Assembly: GCA_018223435.1 (NCBI GenBank)
Contig: JAGTTO010000001.1
Location: forward strand, 744,001 to 808,000
Reading direction: 5' to 3'
Source: Lachnospiraceae bacterium Marseille-Q4251
GTDB taxonomy: Bacteria > Bacillota > Clostridia > Lachnospirales > Lachnospiraceae
Length of the DNA: 64,000 nucleotides
Position 1 is the stretch's first letter. Each line of letters opens with the position of its first letter. A model generated the notes under the pieces. The model was given only the letters and a program-made list of their open reading frames with translations, did no database searches and was not told the origin of the DNA. Shown piece after piece: positions 24,546 through 33,489 of this stretch. The translations under genes and the position numbers were made by a program.

Positions 24546-25397
24546 TCAAATTTTTTCAACAAATTCTACTTTTTCTCCGTCGGGCCCGCTGACAAAGAAA
24601 AAACGAATTCCTTTTTCCAGAAGAGGAAGCTCCTGAATCGTGTGATTCCGCATGGAAAAACCGCTCTTTCTCGCCTCGTCAAAGGCTTCCCGGGCATTTC
24701 TTACCCGCAGGGCAATGTGGTCGAGTCTTCCCTCTTTTCGCTGTCTCAGCTCTTCCAGTCCAGAACCGATCATTTCCAATACCTCAATGACAAAGCCGGC
24801 CTTTTCCAGATAATGAATCTGAATATCGCCTTCCGGTGTGGACAGATACCCTCTGCTGATAGTACGGAAACCCATCTTTCCATAAAAGTTTTCCGTACTC
24901 TCCATATTTTCTACCTTCAGTGCCAGATGAGACCAGCCGGTAAGTCCGGATTTTCCATGATAAGCAAGGGCCTCATCCCGGCAGAACTCCAGAACCTCCC
25001 CGCCGGGGCCGTAAAAATTGATCCCCCGCACGCCTTTTTCTCCCAGGTGCTCATAGAACGTCAGCCCCTCCGGCGTTGACAGATGAACCTTCAGTCCTTT
25101 TTCCTTCGCAAGAGCAGCCTCCCTCTCAAGCTCCGGCGCCTCCATGGCAAAATGATCCCATTTTCCATTGCTCAGATGAGCAGCCTCATCTTTCAGTCTT
25201 CCTGCCGGTTCCACCAGTTCTAATACCAGATTTTCTTTTTTTAGAAGAGCGATCTCTGTTCTCCCGTTCATCACCACGATCCGCTGCTGGATTTTCTCAA
25301 AGCCGAGTTTCTCCTCATACCAGGCCACATCCCGTTTCAGATCTCCCGTCAGGATCCCCAGATGATCCACTCCAATGATCTCATTTTCCAAACTCAT
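24546..25397 (-). CDS. Two-domain VOC (glyoxalase/dioxygenase fold) protein
   Basis: 283 residues with two vicinal-oxygen-chelate units: residues about 5-125 (VDHLGILTGDLKRDVAWYEE, FYGPGGEVLEF) and 145-280 (GWSHLALKVENMESTENFYG, FVSGPDGEKVEFVE). His and Glu metal ligands are visible in both. The superfamily includes glyoxalase I, dioxygenases and fosfomycin/bleomycin resistance proteins; the substrate cannot be told. It stands alone. Confidence 0.85.
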   Translation of the reverse strand: MSLENEIIGVDHLGILTGDLKRDVAWYEEKLGFEKIQQRIVVMNGRTEIALLKKENLVLELVEPAGRLKDEAAHLSNGKWDHFAMEAPELEREAALAKEKGLKVHLSTPEGLTFYEHLGEKGVRGINFYGPGGEVLEFCRDEALAYHGKSGLTGWSHLALKVENMESTENFYGKMGFRTISRGYLSTPEGDIQIHYLEKAGFVIEVLEMIGSGLEELRQRKEGRLDHIALRVRNAREAFDEARKSGFSMRNHTIQELPLLEKGIRFFFVSGPDGEKVEFVEKI

Positions 25398-25484
25398 AAA
25401 CCTTCCCCTTTCTGCCGCTGTTATTTACTGCCAGTATAACACATTTTTTTCGTATTCGCGTCATATTTTTCCAGCGGCAGCGTT

Positions 25485-26012
25485 TTATTCATTAGAACGA
25501 TGAAGCTTCAGGAATTTTCCCAGCGCCCGGTTCCGGTTTCTATCCAGGTACTTCAGTATCACGCCGGTATTTACCATGTCCCTCTGACGGGGCGGCAGTT
25601 TCCGGTATTCCCCAAGACTGCTCCACCAGTAATCTTCCGGTTTCAGAGCCAGCTTCTGTTCTATCGCGATCATATGGATCCTGCGGCAGCTTTCGATGAG
25701 TTCTTCGTGATCCATCAGTTCCCGGGACTTGTTTTTCCGTACAAGCTGCACTTCCTCGCCTTTATGATGCGCGCTGTAATGGGCGGCGAAATTCTTCACC
25801 ACGGCATCCGCCGCTTCGGCAAGCTTTCCCTCAGAATCGCCCAGCACCAGAAAATGGCATTCCTCGTCGGTAACGCAAAAAGCAAAAATATCCAGCTCCT
25901 TTTCCTTTTTCTGCTCCTCTACCAGATCCAGGAATTTTTTCTTATCCCGCTCATCTGCAAAGGGCTGATTTTCAGCCCGCAGAACATCGTGACAAACCTT
26001 CATCTTATCCAT
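25485..26012 (-). CDS. Degenerate IS200-like (REP-associated) transposase-type protein
   Basis: 175 residues with the layout of Y1/RAYT proteins. FCVTDEECHFLVLGD corresponds to the usual YCLMPNHVHLL block, and HMIAIEQKLALKPEDYWWSS to the block before the conserved PxDYxWSS motif. The HUH pair is not intact: the first His is replaced (EECH). Catalysis may thus be lost, or the protein may now have a host role. No flanking terminal repeats were seen. It has its own promoter, a good AAGGAG and an intact frame, so it looks kept rather than decaying. Confidence 0.7.
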   Translation of the reverse strand: MDKMKVCHDVLRAENQPFADERDKKKFLDLVEEQKKEKELDIFAFCVTDEECHFLVLGDSEGKLAEAADAVVKNFAAHYSAHHKGEEVQLVRKNKSRELMDHEELIESCRRIHMIAIEQKLALKPEDYWWSSLGEYRKLPPRQRDMVNTGVILKYLDRNRNRALGKFLKLHRSNE

Positions 26013-26083
26013 TCTTCTTCTCCTTTTCGTTTTGTCCCGATGACAGAGCTTCCTGTGTCAAAAGCACAAAATTTATTAAGAAA

Positions 26084-26112
26084 AGTATAGTATATACCTT
26101 GCTATTATTCAA
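26084..26112 (-). promoter_or_regulatory. Promoter of the RAYT-like gene
   Basis: Minus strand TTGAAT (26107-26112), 17 bp, TATACT (26084-26089). Confidence 0.65.
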
Positions 26113-26253
26113 GCAATTCTTTATTTCTGCAACAATAAGTTGCACAGAATGGATTGTTTATAAAAGTGCGTCAAAAAATACTTTTTTTCGTTTAAAAATG
26201 TTTCATAACGTTGCAGGCGTTGCCTTTTTTCCGCCCCAACTCTTCTTTCCCAT

Positions 26254-26295
26254 GCAAACAGCCCCTCAGTCAGATTCTTCCAACTGAGGGGCTGT
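26254..26295 (-). terminator. Terminator after purL
   Basis: Strong stem AGCCCCTCAGT / ACTGAGGGGCT followed on the minus strand by GTTTGC; the T-run is short. Confidence 0.75.
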
Positions 26296-26309
26296 CCCTT
26301 TTATTATCT

Positions 26310-29300
26310 TTACTTGAAGTATGCCACACCGGACTCAAAGATCTTCATGTCCTGGTCGCCGTAAATATTGATGGCTACGGAATCGCCACGTCTCTCTGCA
26401 TGACCCATCTTTCCGAATACACGACCATCCGGACTCGTGATTCCTTCGATGGCTGCATAGGAGCCGTTTACATTCCACTCTTCGTTCTCCACACAAAGCT
26501 TGCCATCCGCATCCACATAACGGGTTGCCACCTGTCCATTGGCAAAGAGCTTCTTCAGCCACTCTTCGTTTGCCACAAAGCGGCCCTCACCATGAGAAGC
26601 GGGGATCGCATAGGTTTTGCCGAGTTCAGCCAGAGCGAGCCACGGAGACTTGTTGCTGACCACCTTCGTGTAAACCATCTTGGAAATGTGACGGCCGATG
26701 GTGTTGAAGGTCAGTGTCGGAGAATCCTCTTTCTGACCACGGATCTCGCCATAGGGAACCAGTCCCAGCTTGATCAGGGCCTGGAAGCCGTTGCAGACAC
26801 CCAAGGCCAGTCCGTCTCTCTCATTCAGAAGACGCATAACGGCCTCTTTGATCTTTGCATTCTGGAAGGCCGTCGCAAAGAATTTCGCGGAGCCATCCGG
26901 CTCGTCGCCTGCGGAGAAGCCCCCGGGGAACATGATGATCTGGGCCTGATCGATGGATTTTTCAAAAATATTGACAGAATCGCGGATATCCTCTGCAGTC
27001 AGGTTCTTGAATACCTTTACATCCACCTCTGCCCCTGCGTGCTCAAAGGCTTTGGTGCTGTCATACTCGCAGTTGGTGCCGGGGAATACCGGGATAAATA
27101 CGCGGGGTTTCGCGATCTTGTGTTTGCATACATAGACGCTTTCTGCCTGATAGCAGGTATCCGGATACTCTTCCCCTTTGGTGGTCTCGCCGGATACAGT
27201 CTTGAAGACTTTTTCCAGAGTACTCTTCCATGCATTTTCTGCATCCTGGAGGGACAGCTCCATATCGCAGTAACGGAGAACCGGCTCTGCAAGGACTTCA
27301 CCAACTACCGTATAGGTGACGGCCAGTTCACCGACCTTCTCGGACGGAACTTCTGCTACGATGCAGCCGAAGCCTTCCTCAAAGAGATCTCTCTTATCCA
27401 CAGAATGTTCAATCTTCACGCCAAGACCGTTTCCGAAGGCCATCTTGCTCACTGCTGCTGCCAGGCCATTGGCATCCAGCGCATAGGAAGCTACGATTCT
27501 TCCAGCTTTGATATCCTCATGGAATTTTCCGTACTGATCCATCACCTGATCATATTTCGGAAGGTCATATTCATCCTTCTCGATCTTCACAAGAACCAGT
27601 TTGTCTCCTGCTTTCTTAAGCTCCGGAGTCACGATATTCTTATCACTGGCCACATCCACTGCGAAGGATACCAGTGTCGGCGGAACATCGATCTCGTTAA
27701 AACTTCCGGACATACTGTCCTTACCACCAATGGAGGGCAGACCAAAGCCGAGCTGTGCGCTGTAAGCGCCCAGAAGGGCTGCAAAGGGCTGGCTCCAGCG
27801 TTTCGGATCTTCCGTCATGCGGCGGAAATACTCCTGGAAGGTGAAACGGATCTTGCTGTAATCTCCACCAACAGCCACAATGCGGGATACGGATTCCAGA
27901 ACTGCATAGACTGCTCCGTGGTAAGGGCTCCAGCTGGAAAGATAGGGATCGAAACCATAGCTCATCATGGTAACGGTATCGGTCTTTCCTTTGAGAACCG
28001 GAAGCTTCGCTACCATGGCCTGGGTCTCAGTGAGCTGATATTTTCCGCCGTAAGGCATCAGAACACTGCCTGCACCGATGGAACTGTCGAACATTTCCAC
28101 CAGTCCCTTCTGGGAGCAGCAATTCAGATCTTTCAGCGTATCCAGCCATTTGGCTCTGACATCGGCTACCTCTTCCCGTTTGAAGAAGGAATCCTTTTTG
28201 GAAGGAATCTCTACATAAACGTCGGTCTCCTGATGAGCTCCATTCGTATCCAGGAAGGCTCTGGAGATATTTACGATCTCTTTTCCTCTCCATACCAGAA
28301 CCAGACGCGGACTCTCGGTCACGACTGCAACTTCTACGGCCTCCAGGTTCTCCTCCTTGGCATATTTGAGGAACTCATCCACATCTTTCGGATCCACAAC
28401 GACTGCCATACGCTCCTGAGACTCGGAAATGGCAATCTCGGTTCCGTCAAGACCTGCATATTTTTTCGGCACCTTGTCGAGGTTGACACGAAGGCCCGGA
28501 GCCAGCTCTCCGATGGCAACAGAGACACCGCCCGCACCGAAGTCGTTACATTTCTTAATCAGGCTGCTGACCTCCGGGCGACGGAACATACGCTGGATCT
28601 TACGCTCAGTGGGAGCATTACCTTTCTGCACCTCTGCGCCGCAGACCTCAATGGAAGCCTCTGTATGTACTTTGGAAGAACCGGTAGCTCCGCCGATTCC
28701 GTCACGGCCGGTCCGTCCGCCCAGAAGAATGATGATATCTCCCGGATCCGAATTTTCTCTTTTGACAGCTTTTCTCGGAGCTGCGCCCATAACTGCGCCG
28801 ATCTCCATACGCTTTGCCACATAATCCGGATGATAAATTTCTTTTACATAACCGGTAGCCAGACCGATCTGGTTTCCATAGGAGCTATAGCCGTGAGCTG
28901 CGCTGCGGACGATCTTCTTCTGCGGCAGTTTGCCTTTCAGCGTCTCCTTCACAGATACGGTCGGATCAGCAGCTCCGGTCACACGCATGGCCTGATATAC
29001 ATAGGTACGGCCTGACAGCGGATCCCGGATAGCTCCTCCCAGACAGGTTGCAGCGCCACCGAAGGGCTCAATCTCTGTGGGATGGTTATGGGTCTCGTTC
29101 TTGAAATTCACCAGCCACTCTTCAGTCTTTCCGTCGATCTCCACCGGAACTACGATACTGCAGGCGTTGATCTCATCGGATTCCTCCTGATCTTCCAGCC
29201 TGCCTTCTTTTTTCAGCTTCCGCATGGCCATCAGAGCCAGATCCATCAGGCAGACGAATTTATCGTCTCTTCCCTTGAAAATCTCCTTGTGATCCTTCAG

Positions 29301-30071
29301 ATACTCCTCATAGGTTGCTTCCATGGGCTTGCGGTAATCGCCGTCGCCGAAAGTCACATTTTTAAGCTCTGTGGAGAAGGTGGTATGACGGCAGTGGTCG
29401 GACCAGTAGGTATCCAGCACACGGATCTCTGTCACGGAAGGATTGCGTTTCTCTTCATTTTTATAATAATTCTGAATATGAAGAAAATCCTTAAAGGTCA
29501 TAGCAAGATTTAAAGAGTCATAGAGCTTTTTCAGTTCTTCTTCAGGCATATCCTGGAAGCCGTCAAAAATCTTTACATCTTCCGGCTCGTCAAAATGAGT
29601 TTCCAGTGTCTCAGGCTTCTCCATGCCTGTTTCTCTGGAGTCCACAGGGTTAATGCAATGGTTCTTGATCGCCTCAAACTGTTCGTCGGTGATGTTTCCT
29701 TCAATGACATAGGTGGTAGCTGATTTAATGATCGGCTCCTCATCCTCTTTCAGGAATTTCACACACTGAACGGCAGAATCTGCTCTCTGGTCAAACTGTC
29801 CCGGAAGAAATTCCACGGAAAACACCCGGTCACTGGGACCGGTCTTAAAACTTTCACGGTAAAGAGTATCCACCGGAGGCTCTGAAAAAACAGTCCTGCA
29901 TGCTTTCTCAAAGACTTCGTCTGAGATATGTTCCACATCGTAACGAATCAGAACCCGAACACCAGTCACCTCGGAAATTCCAAGATAACTGTGGATTTCA
30001 TGCTTCAAATCTTTCGCCTGAACGGCAAAATCCGGCTTTTTTTCCACATAAACTCTTCTTACGCTGCTCAT
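26310..30071 (-). CDS. purL: Phosphoribosylformylglycinamidine synthase, single-chain
   Basis: 1253 residues, the fused form of FGAM synthase. The N-terminal PurS-like part, two ATP-binding synthase halves (SDHCRHTTFSTEL, NHPTEIEPFGGAATCLGG, GGRTGRDGIGGATGSS, LPSIGGKDSMSGSF) and a C-terminal class I glutamine amidotransferase (FIPVFPGTNCEYDS, LALGVCNGFQ with the nucleophile Cys) are all visible. It catalyses step 4 of purine synthesis. The ATG at 30071 with GGAGGAAACT is the start; longer frames lack a ribosome site. No other pur gene is nearby. Confidence 0.97.
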   Translation of the reverse strand: MSSVRRVYVEKKPDFAVQAKDLKHEIHSYLGISEVTGVRVLIRYDVEHISDEVFEKACRTVFSEPPVDTLYRESFKTGPSDRVFSVEFLPGQFDQRADSAVQCVKFLKEDEEPIIKSATTYVIEGNITDEQFEAIKNHCINPVDSRETGMEKPETLETHFDEPEDVKIFDGFQDMPEEELKKLYDSLNLAMTFKDFLHIQNYYKNEEKRNPSVTEIRVLDTYWSDHCRHTTFSTELKNVTFGDGDYRKPMEATYEEYLKDHKEIFKGRDDKFVCLMDLALMAMRKLKKEGRLEDQEESDEINACSIVVPVEIDGKTEEWLVNFKNETHNHPTEIEPFGGAATCLGGAIRDPLSGRTYVYQAMRVTGAADPTVSVKETLKGKLPQKKIVRSAAHGYSSYGNQIGLATGYVKEIYHPDYVAKRMEIGAVMGAAPRKAVKRENSDPGDIIILLGGRTGRDGIGGATGSSKVHTEASIEVCGAEVQKGNAPTERKIQRMFRRPEVSSLIKKCNDFGAGGVSVAIGELAPGLRVNLDKVPKKYAGLDGTEIAISESQERMAVVVDPKDVDEFLKYAKEENLEAVEVAVVTESPRLVLVWRGKEIVNISRAFLDTNGAHQETDVYVEIPSKKDSFFKREEVADVRAKWLDTLKDLNCCSQKGLVEMFDSSIGAGSVLMPYGGKYQLTETQAMVAKLPVLKGKTDTVTMMSYGFDPYLSSWSPYHGAVYAVLESVSRIVAVGGDYSKIRFTFQEYFRRMTEDPKRWSQPFAALLGAYSAQLGFGLPSIGGKDSMSGSFNEIDVPPTLVSFAVDVASDKNIVTPELKKAGDKLVLVKIEKDEYDLPKYDQVMDQYGKFHEDIKAGRIVASYALDANGLAAAVSKMAFGNGLGVKIEHSVDKRDLFEEGFGCIVAEVPSEKVGELAVTYTVVGEVLAEPVLRYCDMELSLQDAENAWKSTLEKVFKTVSGETTKGEEYPDTCYQAESVYVCKHKIAKPRVFIPVFPGTNCEYDSTKAFEHAGAEVDVKVFKNLTAEDIRDSVNIFEKSIDQAQIIMFPGGFSAGDEPDGSAKFFATAFQNAKIKEAVMRLLNERDGLALGVCNGFQALIKLGLVPYGEIRGQKEDSPTLTFNTIGRHISKMVYTKVVSNKSPWLALAELGKTYAIPASHGEGRFVANEEWLKKLFANGQVATRYVDADGKLCVENEEWNVNGSYAAIEGITSPDGRVFGKMGHAERRGDSVAINIYGDQDMKIFESGVAYFK

Positions 30072-30126
30072 AGTTTCCTCCATATTCTGCGTGTTTTGTT
30101 CGCACATCCGCTGATTGTACCTCATC

Positions 30127-30155
30127 ATTGTAACACCGGTCTTTCTATCTTTCAA
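30127..30155 (-). promoter_or_regulatory. Promoter of purL
   Basis: Minus strand TTGAAA (30150-30155), 17 bp, TACAAT (30127-30132), between the helicase stop and the purL start. Confidence 0.7.
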
Positions 30156-30167
30156 GAAAGAAATCCC

Positions 30168-32588
30168 TCAACTTTTCCAAAAGGCCGCGAGCTCTTCCTC
30201 CACATTCCAGAGACCGCAGCTTCTCACATCTGTCCATTCCCTCGGAAACATTCCCCGGTATTCCCATTCACAGAACCGTTCATCCAGAAGAAGAATCACG
30301 CCACGATCCTCCTTTGTCCGGATCACCCGGCCCGCGGACTGGAGGACCTTATTCATGCCCGGAATCCGATAGGCATAGGCAAAACCGTCCATTCCCCGGC
30401 TGTCATAATAGTCTTTCAAAAGCTCCCGCTCCGCACAGACCTGGGGAAGCCCGGTACCGACAATGACAGCACCGATTAGCCGTTCTCCCTTAAGATCAAT
30501 ACCTTCACCGAAAATGCCGCCCATGACGCAGAAGCCGATGAGGCTCTGTTCGCCCTCCGTCTCCTCAAAGGCCTTCAGAAATTCTTCCCTCTTCTCCTCC
30601 GTCATACCGCTTTTCTGATAAAGGGTACGAAACTCTGCTCCCCAGCGCGTTTCAAAGCTGGCTCCTACGTCCTCCAGCATCCTGTAGGAAGGAAAGAATA
30701 CCATATAATTTCCCCTGCAGCCGGAAACTGTCTTCTTGATGTAATCCGCAATCCGCTCATATTCCTTCGGCCCCCGGCGCTTATAGCGGGAGCTCACATC
30801 CCTTCCGATGAGCACCCGCCGCTGTTCTGGCAGGAAGGGTGTTTTAGCATAAACGGCGTAATCGTCCTTCGCCTGACTTAAAAGGCTCTGATAATAAGTC
30901 ACCGGAAGAAGGGTTGCAGAGAAGAAAACCGTACTGTTTCCCTTATTCAGGCATTCCTGAATGGCCGTCGAGGTGTCGATGCAGAAAAGCTTCACCAGAA
31001 AACTTCCGTTCTCATCCAGCATGCTGTAGATCACATAGCTTTCATCCAGCCGGTCCGCGATCTTGAAAAACTGATCGATCTGAAAATAGAGATCCAGCAG
31101 CTTTTTCCTCTCTTCCCCCGGCGGCTCCTCCTCCAGATACTCCTCCAGAAGCCCCTCCGCACTCATGAGCATTACTGGAAAACCTTCCAGACTTTTCATC
31201 ACCCGGCAGCCTTCCTCACACTCTCTTTTCCAGGCCAGCATCTGACGGTTTACCCGATCCAGCTGACCCACCAGCTTCTTTCCCCGGTAATTACGGCCGC
31301 TGTCCTTGTTTTTCTGCTGAATGACCTTTTTCGCCTCCAGGAAATCTTCTTTATAGAGAAGGGCGCTGTACATCTCTCTTCCCCGCTCCACCAGATTATG
31401 GGCCTCATCGATGAGAAAAATGTAAGAACCTTTTCCGCTGCTTCCCTCCCCGAAAAAGCGTTTCAGATGGGCGGTTGGATCAAAAACATAATTGTAGTCG
31501 CAGATTACCGCATCCACCCAGGTGGAGACGTCGAGACTCAGCTCAAAAGGGCAGACATTCCATTTTTCACTCTGATTTAAAAGAGCCTCCCTGGAAAAAT
31601 CGTCTGTCTCCTTGAGCATCTCAAACACCGCATCGTTGATCCGGTCAAAATGCCCTTTCGCATAGGGACAGTGGACGGGATCACACTCCGCCTCCTCCAG
31701 AGGACAGATCTTCTCCTTGGCCGTCAGCGTCACCACCTTATAGGAAAGACCCTGTTTTTTCAAGAGACCGAAAGCCTCCTCCGCCACCGTCCTTGTGATT
31801 GTCTTCGCCGTGAGATAAAAAATCTTCTCGCCCAGACCCTCTCCTACGGCTTTTACCGCCGGAAACACCGTGGAGATGGTCTTTCCCACACCCGTAGGCG
31901 CCTGAATAAAGATTTTCTTCTTCCGCTCAATGGTCCGATAAACTGCCGCCGCCAGATCTTTCTGGCCTTCCCGGTAAGGAAAAGGAAAGCGTATCTTCCG
32001 GATGGATGCCTGGCGTTTCTCCTTCCAGAGAATCTGAAATTCGCACCATTTTCGATACTCCCGGATCAGTTCATCGAACCACTCCTTAAGCTCCTCCGTG
32101 GAATAAATATAGGGAAACCGCCGGATCTCCTCGCTTTCCAGATTGCAGTAGGTCATCTGGATCCCGATCTTTGAAAGCTTCTTCTGCACTGCATAGATAC
32201 AGGCATAGCATTTCGCCTGAGCCAGGTGAACCGCCACCGGCTCCTCCAAAAAAATCAGTGGACGGTAGATTCCTTTGATCTCATCTATAATCTCTTGCCC
32301 GTCTTCTGTAAAAATGCCGTCCGCCCGGCCCTCCACAGAAAGCTCATAGCTGCCCGTTTCCGAATCTTCCGGCATGTTCTCCTTTCCGGAAAGTGGAAAG
32401 GTCTCCATATATTTCAGCGGCACCTCTGCCCGGTAATCAGCTCCCATCTGCCCCTGAATCTTCCGGTGCAGTCTGCTGCCCAGCTGCATGGCTTCCTTGT
32501 CTGCTATCCCGCCCTTCCGGTTATCAATATCGCCACTTCTCAGAATAAATTCCACCAGATTTCTCACTGAAATACGGATTGTCTCCAC
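30168..32588 (-). CDS. XPD/DinG-like Fe-S helicase with RecB-type nuclease motifs
   Basis: 806 residues from a GTG at 32588 preceded by GGGAGG. Residues about 30-150 carry RecB/Cas4-type nuclease motifs (VEGRADGIF, IIDEIKG, AQAKCYACIYA: D, ExK, QxxxY). The helicase follows: Walker A QAPTGVGKTIST, four spaced cysteines near CPLEEAECDPVHCPY and WNVCPFE (Fe-S type), LIDEAHNL (DEAH box), and a C-terminal motif VI, LQSAGRVIRTKEDRG. Such proteins unwind DNA 5'-3' and act in repair. It lies 100 bp behind the TIGR03915 gene on the SOS-boxed strand and may be co-transcribed with it. Confidence 0.88.
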   Translation of the reverse strand: METIRISVRNLVEFILRSGDIDNRKGGIADKEAMQLGSRLHRKIQGQMGADYRAEVPLKYMETFPLSGKENMPEDSETGSYELSVEGRADGIFTEDGQEIIDEIKGIYRPLIFLEEPVAVHLAQAKCYACIYAVQKKLSKIGIQMTYCNLESEEIRRFPYIYSTEELKEWFDELIREYRKWCEFQILWKEKRQASIRKIRFPFPYREGQKDLAAAVYRTIERKKKIFIQAPTGVGKTISTVFPAVKAVGEGLGEKIFYLTAKTITRTVAEEAFGLLKKQGLSYKVVTLTAKEKICPLEEAECDPVHCPYAKGHFDRINDAVFEMLKETDDFSREALLNQSEKWNVCPFELSLDVSTWVDAVICDYNYVFDPTAHLKRFFGEGSSGKGSYIFLIDEAHNLVERGREMYSALLYKEDFLEAKKVIQQKNKDSGRNYRGKKLVGQLDRVNRQMLAWKRECEEGCRVMKSLEGFPVMLMSAEGLLEEYLEEEPPGEERKKLLDLYFQIDQFFKIADRLDESYVIYSMLDENGSFLVKLFCIDTSTAIQECLNKGNSTVFFSATLLPVTYYQSLLSQAKDDYAVYAKTPFLPEQRRVLIGRDVSSRYKRRGPKEYERIADYIKKTVSGCRGNYMVFFPSYRMLEDVGASFETRWGAEFRTLYQKSGMTEEKREEFLKAFEETEGEQSLIGFCVMGGIFGEGIDLKGERLIGAVIVGTGLPQVCAERELLKDYYDSRGMDGFAYAYRIPGMNKVLQSAGRVIRTKEDRGVILLLDERFCEWEYRGMFPREWTDVRSCGLWNVEEELAAFWKS

Positions 32589-32688
32589 GCTTTTGTCCTC
32601 CCGGCTCCAGCCTTTTCCCGGCTTTCTCCGGCCGGGTCTGCTGCTCTATCTTACCACATTCCGCGTAAAAGACAAAAGAAAAAATAAA

Positions 32689-33468
32689 TCAGCCCCATTC
32701 CGTCATATATTTCCGGAATTTCAACGGAAGAAGCTGCTGTTGAAGTCCTCCGTTTTCCCGCTCCCGGATAGCGATCGTATCCACGAACCTTTTCCAGAGC
32801 TCCTCATAGGCTTTTTCCCCGTCCGACTGCTCCAGAAGCTCTGTCTTCGGCGCTTCCCCTCTGAAAAGATACCAGGGAGCTCCCGGCTGATGAAGAAGAC
32901 TCATCTGATGATGCCTGTCGAAAATCAGGAAACGCTCCCCGGGATAACGGTTGGCGAAATGGTCTCCAATCAGCGGCAGAATCTGTCCGAAAGGCTCAAT
33001 CTCCGAATAGAGAAGTTTCCCTTTCATCTCCTGAAACCTTACAAATCCAAGATAACGATGAGCCTCCCTGGCTACTGTCCTGGATAAGGTCATAACCTGA
33101 AAAATACAGGGTTCCTGGATATTTTCCATCAGGCGGTAAACGCTGCCGTTTTTCCTCTGGGCCAGGGAAAGCCCCAGCACCACGCTCCGGTAGACTGCCT
33201 CCGCTTTTTCCTTCTCTTCCGCCAGCGTGGCCTGATAAATACTCTCCCAGCAGTTCTGACCCATGCGCCGTCGGATCGTCCCTGCCACTTTTTCTGCCTT
33301 TTCTCCATCGGTCTCCACTCTCCGGTATTCGGAAAAAAGCTCCATCTCATGATCCGGACCTGCCTCCAGCTTTACCCTGTCATGGCCGACTCTGCTGGCC
33401 CAGGCATCATAAACTCCGGTGAGGATCCCTTCCATACTGTCCTCGCACTGAAAAATCACCCGGTTCAT
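32689..33468 (-). CDS. TIGR03915-type putative DNA repair protein
   Basis: 259 residues beginning MNRVIFQCEDSMEGILTGVYDAW, the standard start of this family (TIGR03915, DUF4130). The centre has YSEIEPFGQILPLIGDHFANRYP. Family members are encoded next to, and thought to work with, the radical SAM protein TIGR03916, and are sometimes fused to a uracil-DNA-glycosylase-like domain; none is fused here. Its biochemical activity is not established. GAGGAGG precedes the ATG. It lies 21 bp after its partner. Confidence 0.88.
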   Translation of the reverse strand: MNRVIFQCEDSMEGILTGVYDAWASRVGHDRVKLEAGPDHEMELFSEYRRVETDGEKAEKVAGTIRRRMGQNCWESIYQATLAEEKEKAEAVYRSVVLGLSLAQRKNGSVYRLMENIQEPCIFQVMTLSRTVAREAHRYLGFVRFQEMKGKLLYSEIEPFGQILPLIGDHFANRYPGERFLIFDRHHQMSLLHQPGAPWYLFRGEAPKTELLEQSDGEKAYEELWKRFVDTIAIRERENGGLQQQLLPLKFRKYMTEWG

Positions 33469-33489
33469 CTTATCTCCTCCTCTTGTTCT

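Noticed and set aside
26211-29015. 934-residue plus-strand frame
   Set aside because: It is antisense to purL, whose motifs are complete; composition is that of a shadow frame, without ribosome site.
30072-30126. CGAACAAAAC before purL considered as a PurR box or SOS box
   Set aside because: Only half-site similarity, with no second arm at the right spacing.
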